Positions 1-9,498 are shown, counted from the first letter of the stretch. The stretch: DNA of 35,440 nucleotides from an uncultured Clostridia bacterium (GCA_947625115.1 CANQND010000013.1:1-35440), one strand, 5' to 3'. The notes: generated by a model not told the origin, from the sequence alone. Made by a program: numbers and translations.

Positions 1-2
1 CT

Positions 3-43
3 TTTCCTACCCCAAAGTCTGCAAAAAATATATCGTTTCTAAA
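3..43. promoter_or_regulatory. Candidate regulator-binding site, copy 1 (TTTCCTACCCCAAA-N18-GTTTCTAAA)
   Basis: Matches the gapped motif at 4889-4929 with identical 18-nt spacing and the same orientation. Confidence 0.5.
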
Positions 44-68
44 AATTTCTAAATTTTTTTTGAGTCAT

Positions 69-90
69 GAAAAAAGGAAGCCACCCTTCC
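69..90 (-). terminator. Rho-independent terminator after galM
   Basis: Minus strand GGAAG-GGTGG-CTTCC followed by a T tract. Confidence 0.6.
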
Positions 91-112
91 GGGGACATCC
101 CTTCGAAAAGTA

Positions 113-1078
113 TCAGCGCGATACGCCGAATTCATAGCGAATGAAATAGGACTTGCTTTCTCCAGCTCGCAGGTATGGCTGTTTGAAAGCGGGTATATTT
201 ACAGCATTCGGAAAGAACTGCGGCTCCAACGCGAAGCCCTCATGCGGGCGAAGAGTCCGAGTGCCTGTAAATCCACCGAGGAAATTCCCCGAATAAAAAT
301 GTAGTCCGGGCATGTCCGTATAGACATCGATTTTAATGCCGCTCCTTTCATTGAACGCAGTCGCCGCATGTCCGGAACGCAAGACAAAGTTATGGTCATA
401 TCCATTTGTCCTTCGCAGCTCGGCGGCATCGATCTCTTTCCCGATTTGTTTTTCTGACCGAAAGTCAAACGGCGTACCGATAACGGAGCGCACCTCCCCC
501 GTCGGGATCTGCCGCTCATCCATCGGCGTGTAAGTGTCGGCATCGATTTTCAAATAGGTTTCATTGATGGTGTCCTCATCGCCCAAACGGAAATAAGGGT
601 GAATCGTGGGTCCCCATACGGTGTCTGCATCGCTTTCCGCAGAGAACCGCACCGTGAGAGAAGTTTGGTCTAAAATGTACTCTACACGCAATTTAAGCTC
701 TCCGGGGAAGCCTTGATCCCCGTCCTCGCTGGTCAAGGTCATCGTCAATATGCCATTCGGATATGTCGCGGCAAAATAACGGCGGTCAAATCCATCACTG
801 CCACCGTGGAGCGTATTTTCTCCGTCGTTTTGCGAGAGAGAATACACCCGACCGTTCATGATAAATTTCCCTTTGGCTACTCTGTTCGCCACACGACCGA
901 TGACCGCGCCACAGTATGTTCCGCTTTTAATGCGTTCTTCCTGGGAAAGAAACCCAAGACAAAGCTCCCTGCCGCCCAGCCGTATTGACTGAATGCTCGC
1001 TCCGAGATTCGATACTGCGACTGTCAAAAATTCATTGCCTATTATGTGTATCCGTTGTGTTTGCTTGAATTCCATCAT
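113..1078 (-). CDS. galM: Aldose 1-epimerase (galactose mutarotase)
   Basis: 321-aa ORF with NRVAKGKF, NDGENTLHGG, HPYFRL and YDHNFVL motifs; last gene of a gal operon. Confidence 0.93.
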   Translation of the reverse strand: MMEFKQTQRIHIIGNEFLTVAVSNLGASIQSIRLGGRELCLGFLSQEERIKSGTYCGAVIGRVANRVAKGKFIMNGRVYSLSQNDGENTLHGGSDGFDRRYFAATYPNGILTMTLTSEDGDQGFPGELKLRVEYILDQTSLTVRFSAESDADTVWGPTIHPYFRLGDEDTINETYLKIDADTYTPMDERQIPTGEVRSVIGTPFDFRSEKQIGKEIDAAELRRTNGYDHNFVLRSGHAATAFNERSGIKIDVYTDMPGLHFYSGNFLGGFTGTRTLRPHEGFALEPQFFPNAVNIPAFKQPYLRAGESKSYFIRYEFGVSR

Positions 1079-1184
1079 TTCCTTCGTCCTCCGTAAATCG
1101 CCCTTTTAAGCAATCGCTTGCAGAAAATAACTGCAAGCGACGCTTATAGAGGAAAAGTATGAAAGACCGTCAAAGACTTTCGCC

Positions 1185-2197
1185 TTACGAGCGGTAGCCG
1201 TTGGGATTCTTCTTTTGCCAATTCCAAAGAGAAGCGCACATGTCGTCAATGCCGAGCTGCGCTTTCCAGCCGAGTTCACTCTCCGCCTTAGATGCATCTG
1301 CATAGCATTCCGCAATGTCCCCGGCACGTCTCGGTTTGATAGCATAAGGAAGAGAATGCCCACAAGCCTTTTCAAAGGCATGGATCACGTCGAGAACGCT
1401 GTACCCCTTTCCTGTTCCGAGATTGTAGATGAAAACGCCAGATTTATCGAGCTTCTCGATGGCGGCGACATGCCCATTCGCCAGGTCCACGACGTGGATA
1501 TAGTCGCGCACTCCCGTTCCGTCCGGTGTAGGATAATCGTTACCGAAAACCCCCACTTCTTTCAGCTCTCCGATAGCGACTTTCGCAATATACGGTGTGA
1601 GATTGTTCGGTATCCCTTTCGGGTCCTCACCGATGAGTCCGCTCTCATGTGCGCCAACCGGATTAAAGTAACGCAGAAGCACCACGGTCCACGTCGGGTC
1701 CGCGGTATAGACATCTTTCAGAATCAGCTCCTGCATATATTTACTCGTGCCGTATGGATTCGTTGTCCCGCCGACCTTGCAGTTTCATCAAGCGGAAGGA
1801 TTTCGGGTGTACCATATACGGTCGCCGATGAGGAGAAAACGATCTTCTTGCAGCCGTGGCTTCTCATGACATCCAACAGCGTAAGAGTGGAAACGAGATT
1901 ATTGTTATAGTATTCGACGGGCTTCTTCACGCTTTCGCCCACGGCCTTAAGCCCCGCAAAGTGGATGACCCAATCGATGTCGTGTTCCGAAAACACCGCA
2001 TCCAAATCCTTTGCGCTCCGGACATCCATCTTATAAAAAGCCACTTTCTTGCCCGTAATCTCCTCAATGCGGGAAATCACTTTTTCGTCGGAGTTGCACA
2101 GATTATCTACGACCACGACATCGTATCCCTTGTTCAAAAGCTCGACAACGGTATGCGAACCGATATACCCCGCACCGCCTGTCACCAAAACCTTCAT
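1185..2197 (-). pseudogene. galE: UDP-glucose 4-epimerase, split by an apparent 1-nt deletion at about 1780/1781
   Basis: ORF 1724-2197 gives MKVLVTGGAGYIGSHT...[11 protein letters not shown] 1185-1736 gives [10 protein letters not shown]... Shifting frame at 1780/1781 restores ...LDET(C)[20 protein letters not shown]... Confidence 0.9.
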
Positions 2198-2241
2198 GTA
2201 TTGATCCTCCTTGATTTTTTTATAGAACTTGCTTTTACTAT

Positions 2242-3366
2242 CTATAATGAATGATAACTCAGACCGTCGCCTATCTCTACATTATAGCAGGTGGCTTCGT
2301 AACCTGTTTCCCTCTCGTAGCGCGCACAGACCTTGCGCTTGAATTCTTCGACGGAATTTGTCTTGACGAGGTTGATTGTACATCCTCCAAAACCCGCCCC
2401 CGTCATACGCGCTCCGGCGCAAGCAGGGTGATCCCATGCGGCATGGGCGAGGCAATCGAGTTCCTTTCCCGTCACTTCATAAAAGTCTGCGAGAGACATG
2501 TGCGACTCCATAAGCAGTTGACCGAACCTCTTCATGTCCCCGTTCTGCATTGCCTCCACCGCGAGCCGAACGCGCTCGCACTCATCGACGACATGCTTTG
2601 CGCGACGATAGATGATCGCGGGCAAACTTGTTCGGTACTCGACCAGACGGAAAGGTCTGACATCTGCCAGGCACTCAATATCCATCTTGCGTTTCAAAAG
2701 GGAGAATGCCGTCTCCGTTTCCTCACGCCGTTCATTATACTTGCTTACAACGAGGCTATGCGGCTTATTGGTATTGATGATGACGAGAGAATAACCGCCC
2801 GTTTTGACGGGGATCTGTTCGCATTTCAGCGTTTTACAGTCGAGAAGCATGGCATGGTCTTTCTTTCCGCAGGCCGAGGCGAATTGGTCCATGATGCCAC
2901 AGTTTACGCCGGCGAACTCATGCTCTGCCTTTTGCGCAAGACACGCAATCTCCACGGGATCGGGCTTTTCCCCGGCAATGAGGGCAAATGCCGCGATGGT
3001 TGATACTTCGATTGCCGCAGAAGATGACAGACCGCTACCGAACGGAACTTTGCAGTCGATCAAAAGATCGCAACCTTTCAATTCATGCCCCGCCTGTTGC
3101 CAGACGTATGCGCATCCGGCTTGATATTTCGCGTGCCGAAGCTCACGGTACTGATTTAAGTCCCGAATGTCGAGCGAAATTTTGTCCTGCAGATCCGTCC
3201 ATTCAAGATTGATATAGTCCGTCCCGTTCGGACGGGCATATACGGTGCATTTCAAAGAAAGAGCGCATGGCAGAACTTTGCCACCACAATAATCGACATG
3301 CTCACCAATGAGATTTACTCTGCCCGCCGCTGAAATTTCATAACGGTATCCTTGTGTATTTATCAT
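2242..3366 (-). CDS. galK: Galactokinase
   Basis: GRVNLIGEHVDYCGGKVLP, PFGSGLSSSAAIEVS and GARMTGAGFGGCTINLV motifs; start overlaps the galT stop. Confidence 0.95.
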   Translation of the reverse strand: MINTQGYRYEISAAGRVNLIGEHVDYCGGKVLPCALSLKCTVYARPNGTDYINLEWTDLQDKISLDIRDLNQYRELRHAKYQAGCAYVWQQAGHELKGCDLLIDCKVPFGSGLSSSAAIEVSTIAAFALIAGEKPDPVEIACLAQKAEHEFAGVNCGIMDQFASACGKKDHAMLLDCKTLKCEQIPVKTGGYSLVIINTNKPHSLVVSKYNERREETETAFSLLKRKMDIECLADVRPFRLVEYRTSLPAIIYRRAKHVVDECERVRLAVEAMQNGDMKRFGQLLMESHMSLADFYEVTGKELDCLAHAAWDHPACAGARMTGAGFGGCTINLVKTNSVEEFKRKVCARYERETGYEATCYNVEIGDGLSYHSL

Positions 3367-4835
3367 GCGTGGAACCCCAGATCATTCATGAATGCAATCG
3401 TTTGTCGTTTGTCCTTAAAGACAGCAGTATTGTCGAGGATCGCGTTACAAATCCTCCCCAATTCCTCACGCATGGCGGCTTTCACGGCACCCATGTCCGC
3501 GACTGCCCCCACACGTTCCGTCACATCATCATAGACCAGTTTGAAGTCTTGAAGCGATTCGGGGAGCGGTTTTCCTTCCGAAATCAACACCTCTATTTCA
3601 CCGAGCTGCTTTTCAAGCCTGCCGGGAAGAATGAACAACCCCTGCGCTTCGATCAGCCCGATAGACTCCTTTTTTATCATGTGGTATTCGGGATGCGCGT
3701 GGAAGATTCCGTCCGGGTACTGTTCGCTCGTGATGTTGCTGCGCAGGATTATGCTCATTTCATAACCGCGCTTCGTCCGAACGACGGTCGGGCTGATTGC
3801 GTTATGGACACCCTTTTCGTCTTCGGGAATAATGCCGAGCGCACGGTTATCATAGGTTACCCATTTCGCTCTGATGCTTTCGCCGATTTCCTCGATGTCT
3901 CGGCGGGATTTGGAAACGATCCTTACGACTGTTCCCGCCCAATCCACAACTTCGACCAGCGCATCTGGATATTTTGCACTGTGCATGGTATAGGCTGCGC
4001 CCGCCTTATGCATCGGCAGGATTTCGCCACCGCCTTGATAGTGGTCATGCGCAAGAACGCTGCCGCCGATGCGCTCCAACGGAGCATTGCACCCTATAAA
4101 ATATGCAGGGAACATATCCACAAAGTCCATCAGCCGCGTAAACGTGCCACGGTCTATGTACATCGGCGTATGCGTGTAATTGACCGCAATGCCGTGCTGA
4201 TTGAAATACCCATAGGGAGAATATTGCCAGAACCACGGCTCCCCACCGAGGGTGATGTCAATGGTACGGAGTGTACGCTTACTCCGCCCGGCGAAGCCTT
4301 CGTTTTCATGACAGATGTTGCATTTCGGGTAACCGCTCTTTGTCGAGTTACCGCTGACTGCCTTTTTGGGATCACGGAACTCCGGCTTTGCTTTGTTTAT
4401 GGTTATAATAAGCCCTTTCGAATTGAAACGCGGATTTTTATCGAGGATCGATTTTTTGACATAATCGCACTTGATGCTATATTCGTAGAACCACCGCAAT
4501 GCCGCCTCACTACCCGCATCTTCGACCTTTGTGTCGAAAACATCCTGGACGTCTTTGGGCGAAAGCATCAGCTCCCCCATAATACTGTCACGGTAGTATT
4601 CCGCTTCCTGCTCCTCGAATAGCCCTTCCGAGAGGCATGCCGCCGTCAACTCATCAAGTAACCGTTCGGGCGTTTCGTCCGATACTTCCTGCGCATCTTG
4701 CCTTTCTCCGGAATATGCATCCAACCCAAGCAGACGAAAAATCCCGTTGCGAACGTAGTCGACGTTCTTCTTCGGCAAATATAAATTGTTTTCGGCATAG
4801 CGCAACAACGCATCGATTTTGCTATATACCATCAC
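3363..4835 (-). CDS. galT: UDP-glucose--hexose-1-phosphate uridylyltransferase (type 2 GalT)
   Basis: 490 aa; CNICHENEGFAGR, GGSVLAHDHYQGG and HAHPEYHMIKKESIGLIEAQGLFILPGRL. Confidence 0.95.
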   Translation of the reverse strand: MMVYSKIDALLRYAENNLYLPKKNVDYVRNGIFRLLGLDAYSGERQDAQEVSDETPERLLDELTAACLSEGLFEEQEAEYYRDSIMGELMLSPKDVQDVFDTKVEDAGSEAALRWFYEYSIKCDYVKKSILDKNPRFNSKGLIITINKAKPEFRDPKKAVSGNSTKSGYPKCNICHENEGFAGRSKRTLRTIDITLGGEPWFWQYSPYGYFNQHGIAVNYTHTPMYIDRGTFTRLMDFVDMFPAYFIGCNAPLERIGGSVLAHDHYQGGGEILPMHKAGAAYTMHSAKYPDALVEVVDWAGTVVRIVSKSRRDIEEIGESIRAKWVTYDNRALGIIPEDEKGVHNAISPTVVRTKRGYEMSIILRSNITSEQYPDGIFHAHPEYHMIKKESIGLIEAQGLFILPGRLEKQLGEIEVLISEGKPLPESLQDFKLVYDDVTERVGAVADMGAVKAAMREELGRICNAILDNTAVFKDKRQTIAFMNDLGFHA

Positions 4836-4866
4836 GATAAAACCCTCTAAAACGCGATTTTTTTAT

Positions 4867-4872
4867 ATTATA
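4867..4872 (-). promoter_or_regulatory. Candidate -10 (TATAAT) of the gal operon
   Basis: TATAAT on the minus strand, about 30 nt upstream of galT; no good -35 at 17 nt, where the 4889-4929 motif lies instead. Confidence 0.5.
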
Positions 4873-4888
4873 GCATAAGCGCAACGAA

Positions 4889-4929
4889 TTTCCTACCTCA
4901 AATCGCTATAAAAATATCTTGTTTCTAAA
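4889..4929. promoter_or_regulatory. Candidate regulator-binding site, copy 2 (TTTCCTACCTCAAA-N18-GTTTCTAAA)
   Basis: Gapped repeat of 3-43, in the galT/araC divergent intergenic region at the expected -35 position of galT. Confidence 0.55.
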
Positions 4930-4940
4930 TATTTTTTCCC

Positions 4941-4969
4941 TTGCTTTTTCATTTTTCCTGTGATATAAT
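4941..4969 (+). promoter_or_regulatory. Candidate sigma-A promoter of the first AraC-type gene
   Basis: TTGCTT - 17 nt - TATAAT. Confidence 0.6.
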
Positions 4970-4975
4970 GGAGCC

Positions 4976-5812
4976 ATGTTAGCATCCGAAAAAGAAAAAT
5001 TGGAACAGGCAATGACCTTGTTCTACAAAGTAACGCATGTCGTCATCACGCTGTTCGACACCGACCTCGATCCGGTTCTCGATGTCGGAAAGTGGGAAAA
5101 GTATTGCCTCGCTGTAGGGAATGAACCCGATCGGCTCGATCAATGCAGGGAATGCAACCGAAAGCATGCGAAGGATTCCGAAAAAAAGCCGGAGCCGTAT
5201 ATTTATCGTTGCCACGCGGGACTTGCCGAAGCGGTCGCCCCTATCTATGTGGACAACACATTGGTCGGCTATATTATGATCGGGAAATTCCGCGACGAGC
5301 AAGGAGAATATTCCTCTAAGGAATCCGTCATCGAGGCGGCCGAAAAATACGGCCTTGATAAAGACGAAATGCTTAAGCTGTGGGAACAGCTCAAATTTCT
5401 CAGCGAGGAAGAACTCAAGTCTACCATTCTTCTTCTGAAAATGCTCGTGGGCTACATTCTGAACGAGAAACTCTTCCATACCATTTCCAGCAGTTTCACG
5501 AAAAAAATCAACGAGTATATCAATTCCCACCTGGCAGATAAAATAACCGTCGAGCGCATTTGTACCGATTTGAAGTTCGCCTATCACGACTTATACACGC
5601 TCTTCAAAACATATTTCAAGTGTTCTCCTCACGATTACATTGACAGGGTGCGCTTCCAACAAGCGCAGAAAATGCTCACAAGCACACAGATGCCTATTGC
5701 GGATATCTCTGATGCTCTCGGATTCAGCAAGCCGAGCGTCTTTTCCCAATTTTTCAAAGTAAAAATGAAAGCGGGAATCACGCCGACACAATATAGAAAT
5801 TCACATAAATAA
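4976..5812 (+). CDS. AraC-family regulator with PocR-type sensory domain
   Basis: N-terminal CRECNRKHA...YRCHAGLAEAVAPIYV typical of PocR; C-terminal AraC HTH (VRFQQAQKMLTSTQMPIADISDALGFSKPSVFSQFFKVKMKAGITPTQYR). Confidence 0.85.
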   Translation: MLASEKEKLEQAMTLFYKVTHVVITLFDTDLDPVLDVGKWEKYCLAVGNEPDRLDQCRECNRKHAKDSEKKPEPYIYRCHAGLAEAVAPIYVDNTLVGYIMIGKFRDEQGEYSSKESVIEAAEKYGLDKDEMLKLWEQLKFLSEEELKSTILLLKMLVGYILNEKLFHTISSSFTKKINEYINSHLADKITVERICTDLKFAYHDLYTLFKTYFKCSPHDYIDRVRFQQAQKMLTSTQMPIADISDALGFSKPSVFSQFFKVKMKAGITPTQYRNSHK

Positions 5813-5828
5813 AGGACGATTCGGCAAA

Positions 5829-6578
5829 ATGATTTACGTTAGGTATGATACTCAAAGCGAGACAGGCTTACAAACCTGGATCGACAAACTGGGTGACTTG
5901 ATCCATGTGTCCATTTCGGTTTTTGATCCGCAATTCCGATTGATTGTAACCACGGGAGGAACGGACACGGAAGAACAGGCGAAAGAGTGGCATGAAACAC
6001 ACAAGCGCATTACCTCGCACTACCCCAACATCCGACTGCTTCCAGACAAAACAGCCGAAGTCATCGGAGAGGTCGTTTCGGACACTACCCCTATTGCATA
6101 TATCGTTGTTTCACGATTTTATTTTGACGAGGATGCCAATCCTCACACCCCGCAATTTATAAACGAGCTACCCGTTTACGACGAATATCTCGCCAAAGAT
6201 GTGTTGCTCTTAATTTCTATCGGCGTTCGGACCTGCCTGCGCGAGCTTGTCGTGATAGACCCGGCGTTTTCCGGAAAACTCGATGAATATACGCGCTTGC
6301 ATCTTAATGAAAACCTAACCCTGCAATCCATAAGCCGCGCACTTCACACCGACATAAATTCTCTGCGCATCTTTTTACAAGCGACCTTCCATTGCAATCT
6401 GCCAAACTATTTGCGGAAAGTGAGACTTGAGGAGGCGAAAAAACTGCTTGCGACAACCGATTTCTCTTATGGCGAAATTGCCGAAAAGATAGGAATCGAA
6501 GAGGAACGCTGGACGGTCCTGTTCAAGAAGCAAGTCTCTATGTCGCCGGAAGAATACCGCAAAACCAACCGCCACTAA
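5829..6578 (+). CDS. AraC-family regulator with divergent N-terminal domain
   Basis: C-terminal HTH (YLRKVRLEEAKKLLATTDFSYGEIAEKIGIEEERWTVLFKKQVSMSPEEYR); directly downstream of the first regulator. Confidence 0.75.
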   Translation: MIYVRYDTQSETGLQTWIDKLGDLIHVSISVFDPQFRLIVTTGGTDTEEQAKEWHETHKRITSHYPNIRLLPDKTAEVIGEVVSDTTPIAYIVVSRFYFDEDANPHTPQFINELPVYDEYLAKDVLLLISIGVRTCLRELVVIDPAFSGKLDEYTRLHLNENLTLQSISRALHTDINSLRIFLQATFHCNLPNYLRKVRLEEAKKLLATTDFSYGEIAEKIGIEEERWTVLFKKQVSMSPEEYRKTNRH

Positions 6579-6599
6579 ACCCGCCTTCCCCATTGTGCT

Positions 6600-7424
6600 A
6601 TGAATGACTTGATTTCCGTAGCTTTTGTTACGAACGATGGCTATGCCCCCTATCTTTCCACCGCCATCTACTCTTTGACGGTGAATCGAAATCCAAACAA
6701 GCGATATGCCTTGTTTGTATTTTTTTCGTCTTTAAGCCGAAAGAACATCAATCTCCTTTCATCGTTGCAGACTGAAAATGTTGAAATCCACTTCGTAAAT
6801 TTCGAGGAATACACTAAGGAGTATGATGCGCTATTTTACACCTGGGCGCATTATACTAAGGAATCCTACTACCGCCTGTTCCTGCCGAAATACTTCGGAG
6901 CGAGCATCGAAAAATTCATCTACCTTGACGTGGATCTCGTCGTGAATTGTGATATCGGGGAGCTTCTGGAAGCAACGGATGATGCGCATACCGTGTTCGG
7001 TGCATTGAACTACTCCACCCCCGATGATGCCGATTATATCCAATCGCTTGGTCTGTCTTATTTGAATTATATCAATGCCGGTGTTATGGTGATAAATTGC
7101 ACTCGCTTCAATCAAATGGGCTATTTCGAGAAGGCAGCTGAAATCATCGCGCAAAAGCGACAGTTCACTTACATCGACCAGGATATCCTTAATATGGTTT
7201 GCAGAGGCGACATCGGTTTAATTCCCCTTTCGTGGAATCTGCAATGGAATAACATAGACCACCCAGAAAAATTTATGCCGAAAGTCCGAAGCTCTGTGAC
7301 TCAAATCGCGCAGCCGCGCATCGTCCACTATACCATTGATAAACCGTGGAACACAATGCTTAACCGCTATGGGGAATATTACAAACGATATGAAGAAGCT
7401 AATCCGATTCGAAAATCCTTTTAA
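6600..7424 (+). CDS. Glycosyltransferase family 8 protein
   Basis: IEKFIYLDVDLVVNCDIGEL (DxD), YINAGVMVINC and IDQDILNMVCRG motifs. Confidence 0.88.
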   Translation: MNDLISVAFVTNDGYAPYLSTAIYSLTVNRNPNKRYALFVFFSSLSRKNINLLSSLQTENVEIHFVNFEEYTKEYDALFYTWAHYTKESYYRLFLPKYFGASIEKFIYLDVDLVVNCDIGELLEATDDAHTVFGALNYSTPDDADYIQSLGLSYLNYINAGVMVINCTRFNQMGYFEKAAEIIAQKRQFTYIDQDILNMVCRGDIGLIPLSWNLQWNNIDHPEKFMPKVRSSVTQIAQPRIVHYTIDKPWNTMLNRYGEYYKRYEEANPIRKSF

Positions 7425-7593
7425 TTCGACCTCAAAACGAAGTTTTAACGATACCCCAAAGATTTAACGATAACCCATAAATTTAACGATAACGTTTGCG
7501 GAAGGAAAAAGAAAAAGCCGCCCGGCGAGTAACCGAACGGCTGTGAAAGGTGGATTTTCGGAAAAACAGCCCCGAAAAGCCCAAAAAGGCAAT

Positions 7594-7645
7594 AAAAAAG
7601 AAGTATGAAGCCGATATTTTTGTATCATTTTCATACTTCTTTTTT
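7594..7645 (-). terminator. Terminator downstream of tRNA-Val
   Basis: 15-bp inverted repeat AAAAAAGAAGTATGA ... TCATACTTCTTTTTT. Confidence 0.75.
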
Positions 7646-7721
7646 GGTAGAGACAGTAGGACTCGAACCTACGACCTCTCGCATGTGAAGCGAGCGCTCT
7701 AACCGACTGAGCTATGCCTCC
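7645..7721 (-). tRNA. tRNA-Val(CAC), CCA encoded
   Basis: Minus strand GGAGGCATAGCTCAGTCGGTTAGAGCGCTCGCTTCACATGCGAGAGGTCGTAGGTTCGAGTCCTACTGTCTCTACCA; anticodon loop TTCACAT. Confidence 0.93.
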
Positions 7722-7849
7722 GAATAAAAACAAAAGAATAGTTGGCGACTATTTCTCAATAGACGCGTGGTAAATTTGAACGCAACCGCGTTGCCGCTTT
7801 GTTGCGGCAAGCGTTGAGTTGCCCTGTTGACGTTAAGTCAAATCCAAAT

Positions 7850-8059
7850 TTAATAGTTACGCTCTTCAAGCGTGTCTACGTCAATGTTGTGCGCCTTGCA
7901 AAAATCTGCAAAAGCCTTTTGCGCGCCGTAGTTGGGCTTGCATCTGCCCGACTCCCAACGGTTGACGGTTGCAAAAGCAACGCCCAACTCTTTTGCCATC
8001 ATTTCTTGACTTAAATAAAGTTTCTTCCTGACGATTTTTACTTTTTCTCTGAATTCCAT
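7850..8059 (-). CDS. Small XRE-family HTH regulator
   Basis: MEFREKVKIVRKKLYLSQEMMAKELGVAFATVNRWESGRCKPN; start trimmed to the ATG with an SD-like AGGAG upstream. Confidence 0.8.
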   Translation of the reverse strand: MEFREKVKIVRKKLYLSQEMMAKELGVAFATVNRWESGRCKPNYGAQKAFADFCKAHNIDVDTLEERNY

Positions 8060-8191
8060 AGTAGTACTCCTGTTGTGTAAGCGCGTCATTGAGACGCGCC
8101 CAATTGACCCGATACTTTTCAACATTTATATTGTATCACATAAAACCGAATTTTGCAACACTATATTACAAAATTAGTTGAGCTTTTTGTG

Positions 8192-8815
8192 TTACTGTTG
8201 TACGCCAAATGCGCCGAAAATGACTATTCCCAACACGGCGGAGAACAAAATCAGATAAATGGGGTGAATTTTTTTGCCTTTTATCTTGATTTGCGACAAC
8301 GGGATAAACGCCAAAATAAGTATCAGCGAAATCCAATTGAATTTATCAAAACCGCCTGCGGAAATGTTTTTGAAACTAAAATTCGGCAAAACCACCTTTC
8401 CCGCAACGGAAATGACGGCGGAAAGGATAAGCCCGACAACAACGGGACGAATACCTTTTAGCGCGCCTTGAACGTATTTGTTGCTTTTGAATTTGTCGAA
8501 AAGCAGCGTTACTACAATAATGATTATCAACGACGGCAACACCACCGCCACGGTGGACACCAACGCGCCGAGTATTCCTCCGAAAATGCCCAATTCGGTG
8601 GCGGAGCCGACGGTATTGCCCACAAAGGTGGCAAGATTTATGGCAAACGGTCCCGGGGTGGACTCGGCTATACCGATAAACTCAATAAGTTCCTGTTCGC
8701 TCAGCCAGCCGTATTTACCGACGATTTGCGTTACCAACGGCAACATTGCGTAACCGCCGCCTATCGTAAACAAACCTATCTTGAAGTATTCCCAAAACAG
8801 TTGAAGGTAAATCAT
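8192..8815 (-). CDS. Chromate transporter, short CHR protein (second of pair)
   Basis: FKIGLFTIGGGYAMLPL, AESTPGPFAINLATFVGN and LPSLIIIIVV; overlaps the upstream partner. Confidence 0.9.
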   Translation of the reverse strand: MIYLQLFWEYFKIGLFTIGGGYAMLPLVTQIVGKYGWLSEQELIEFIGIAESTPGPFAINLATFVGNTVGSATELGIFGGILGALVSTVAVVLPSLIIIIVVTLLFDKFKSNKYVQGALKGIRPVVVGLILSAVISVAGKVVLPNFSFKNISAGGFDKFNWISLILILAFIPLSQIKIKGKKIHPIYLILFSAVLGIVIFGAFGVQQ

Positions 8816-9498
8816 TCGTTACCTCCGCCGTTTGCGCCGTCATCGTCCTGCCGAGCGGACTCGTCCTCCAATCGCTCAGAGCTACTTAGCGGCAAAGTTT
8901 TGTTCTTTTTCTTGCATACAGCGTCGGCAATAACGGCGTACAAAATACCCGCCGCGCCGCCGATCAATATCAAAAAAATCACATTGAAATTTGTAAACAA
9001 CGCCACGTTGAACGCCGCGACCAACAACAACGCGCTGAACCAACCGCGTTCCAACTGCGAAAACATTTTTACAAACGCGTTGACGATCAACACCGACACG
9101 CAAGCCTGTATGCCCGTGAACGCCGCTTTGTACCAAACGTTTTGAGAAAAAGCCCTTATGAAAAACGTCAACGCCGTGATTATGACAAAAGAGGGCAACA
9201 CCACTCCCAACGTGGCGACGATTGCGCCCCAAACGCCGCGCAAACGAAAACCCACTCCCGTTGCGGTGTTGACGGCGATTACCCCGGGGGTCGATTCGGC
9301 AATTACCAACATATCCAGCATATCCGCCGAGGTAAGCCATTTTCTCTTGCCGACAAGCTCCTCTTCCAAAATGGAAATCATCGCGTAGCCGCCGCCGAAA
9401 GTAAACAAACCCGTTTTGAAAAAAGTCCAAAACAGCAACCACAAACTTACCTTGTGAGAATTGTTAAGTTTTTGCCTTTGTCGTTTCATTTGCCGCAT
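8812..9498 (-). CDS. Chromate transporter, short CHR protein (first of pair)
   Basis: FFKTGLFTFGGGYAMISILEEELV and AESTPGVIAVNTATGVG. Confidence 0.9.
   Translation of the reverse strand: MRQMKRQRQKLNNSHKVSLWLLFWTFFKTGLFTFGGGYAMISILEEELVGKRKWLTSADMLDMLVIAESTPGVIAVNTATGVGFRLRGVWGAIVATLGVVLPSFVIITALTFFIRAFSQNVWYKAAFTGIQACVSVLIVNAFVKMFSQLERGWFSALLLVAAFNVALFTNFNVIFLILIGGAAGILYAVIADAVCKKKNKTLPLSSSERLEDESARQDDDGANGGGNE

Noticed and set aside
1215-1910. 231-aa plus-strand ORF in galE region as a replacement gene
   Set aside because: Antisense of galE; no domain features.
3354-4622. 422-aa plus-strand ORF
   Set aside because: Antisense to galT, which is unambiguous on the minus strand.
7645-7721. 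tRNA-Val as an integration site for the adjacent gal/GT8 cluster
   Set aside because: No integrase and no duplicated tRNA 3' end noticed elsewhere in the window.
7464-7733. 89-aa ORF
   Set aside because: Overlaps tRNA-Val; the peptide is largely translated tRNA sequence.
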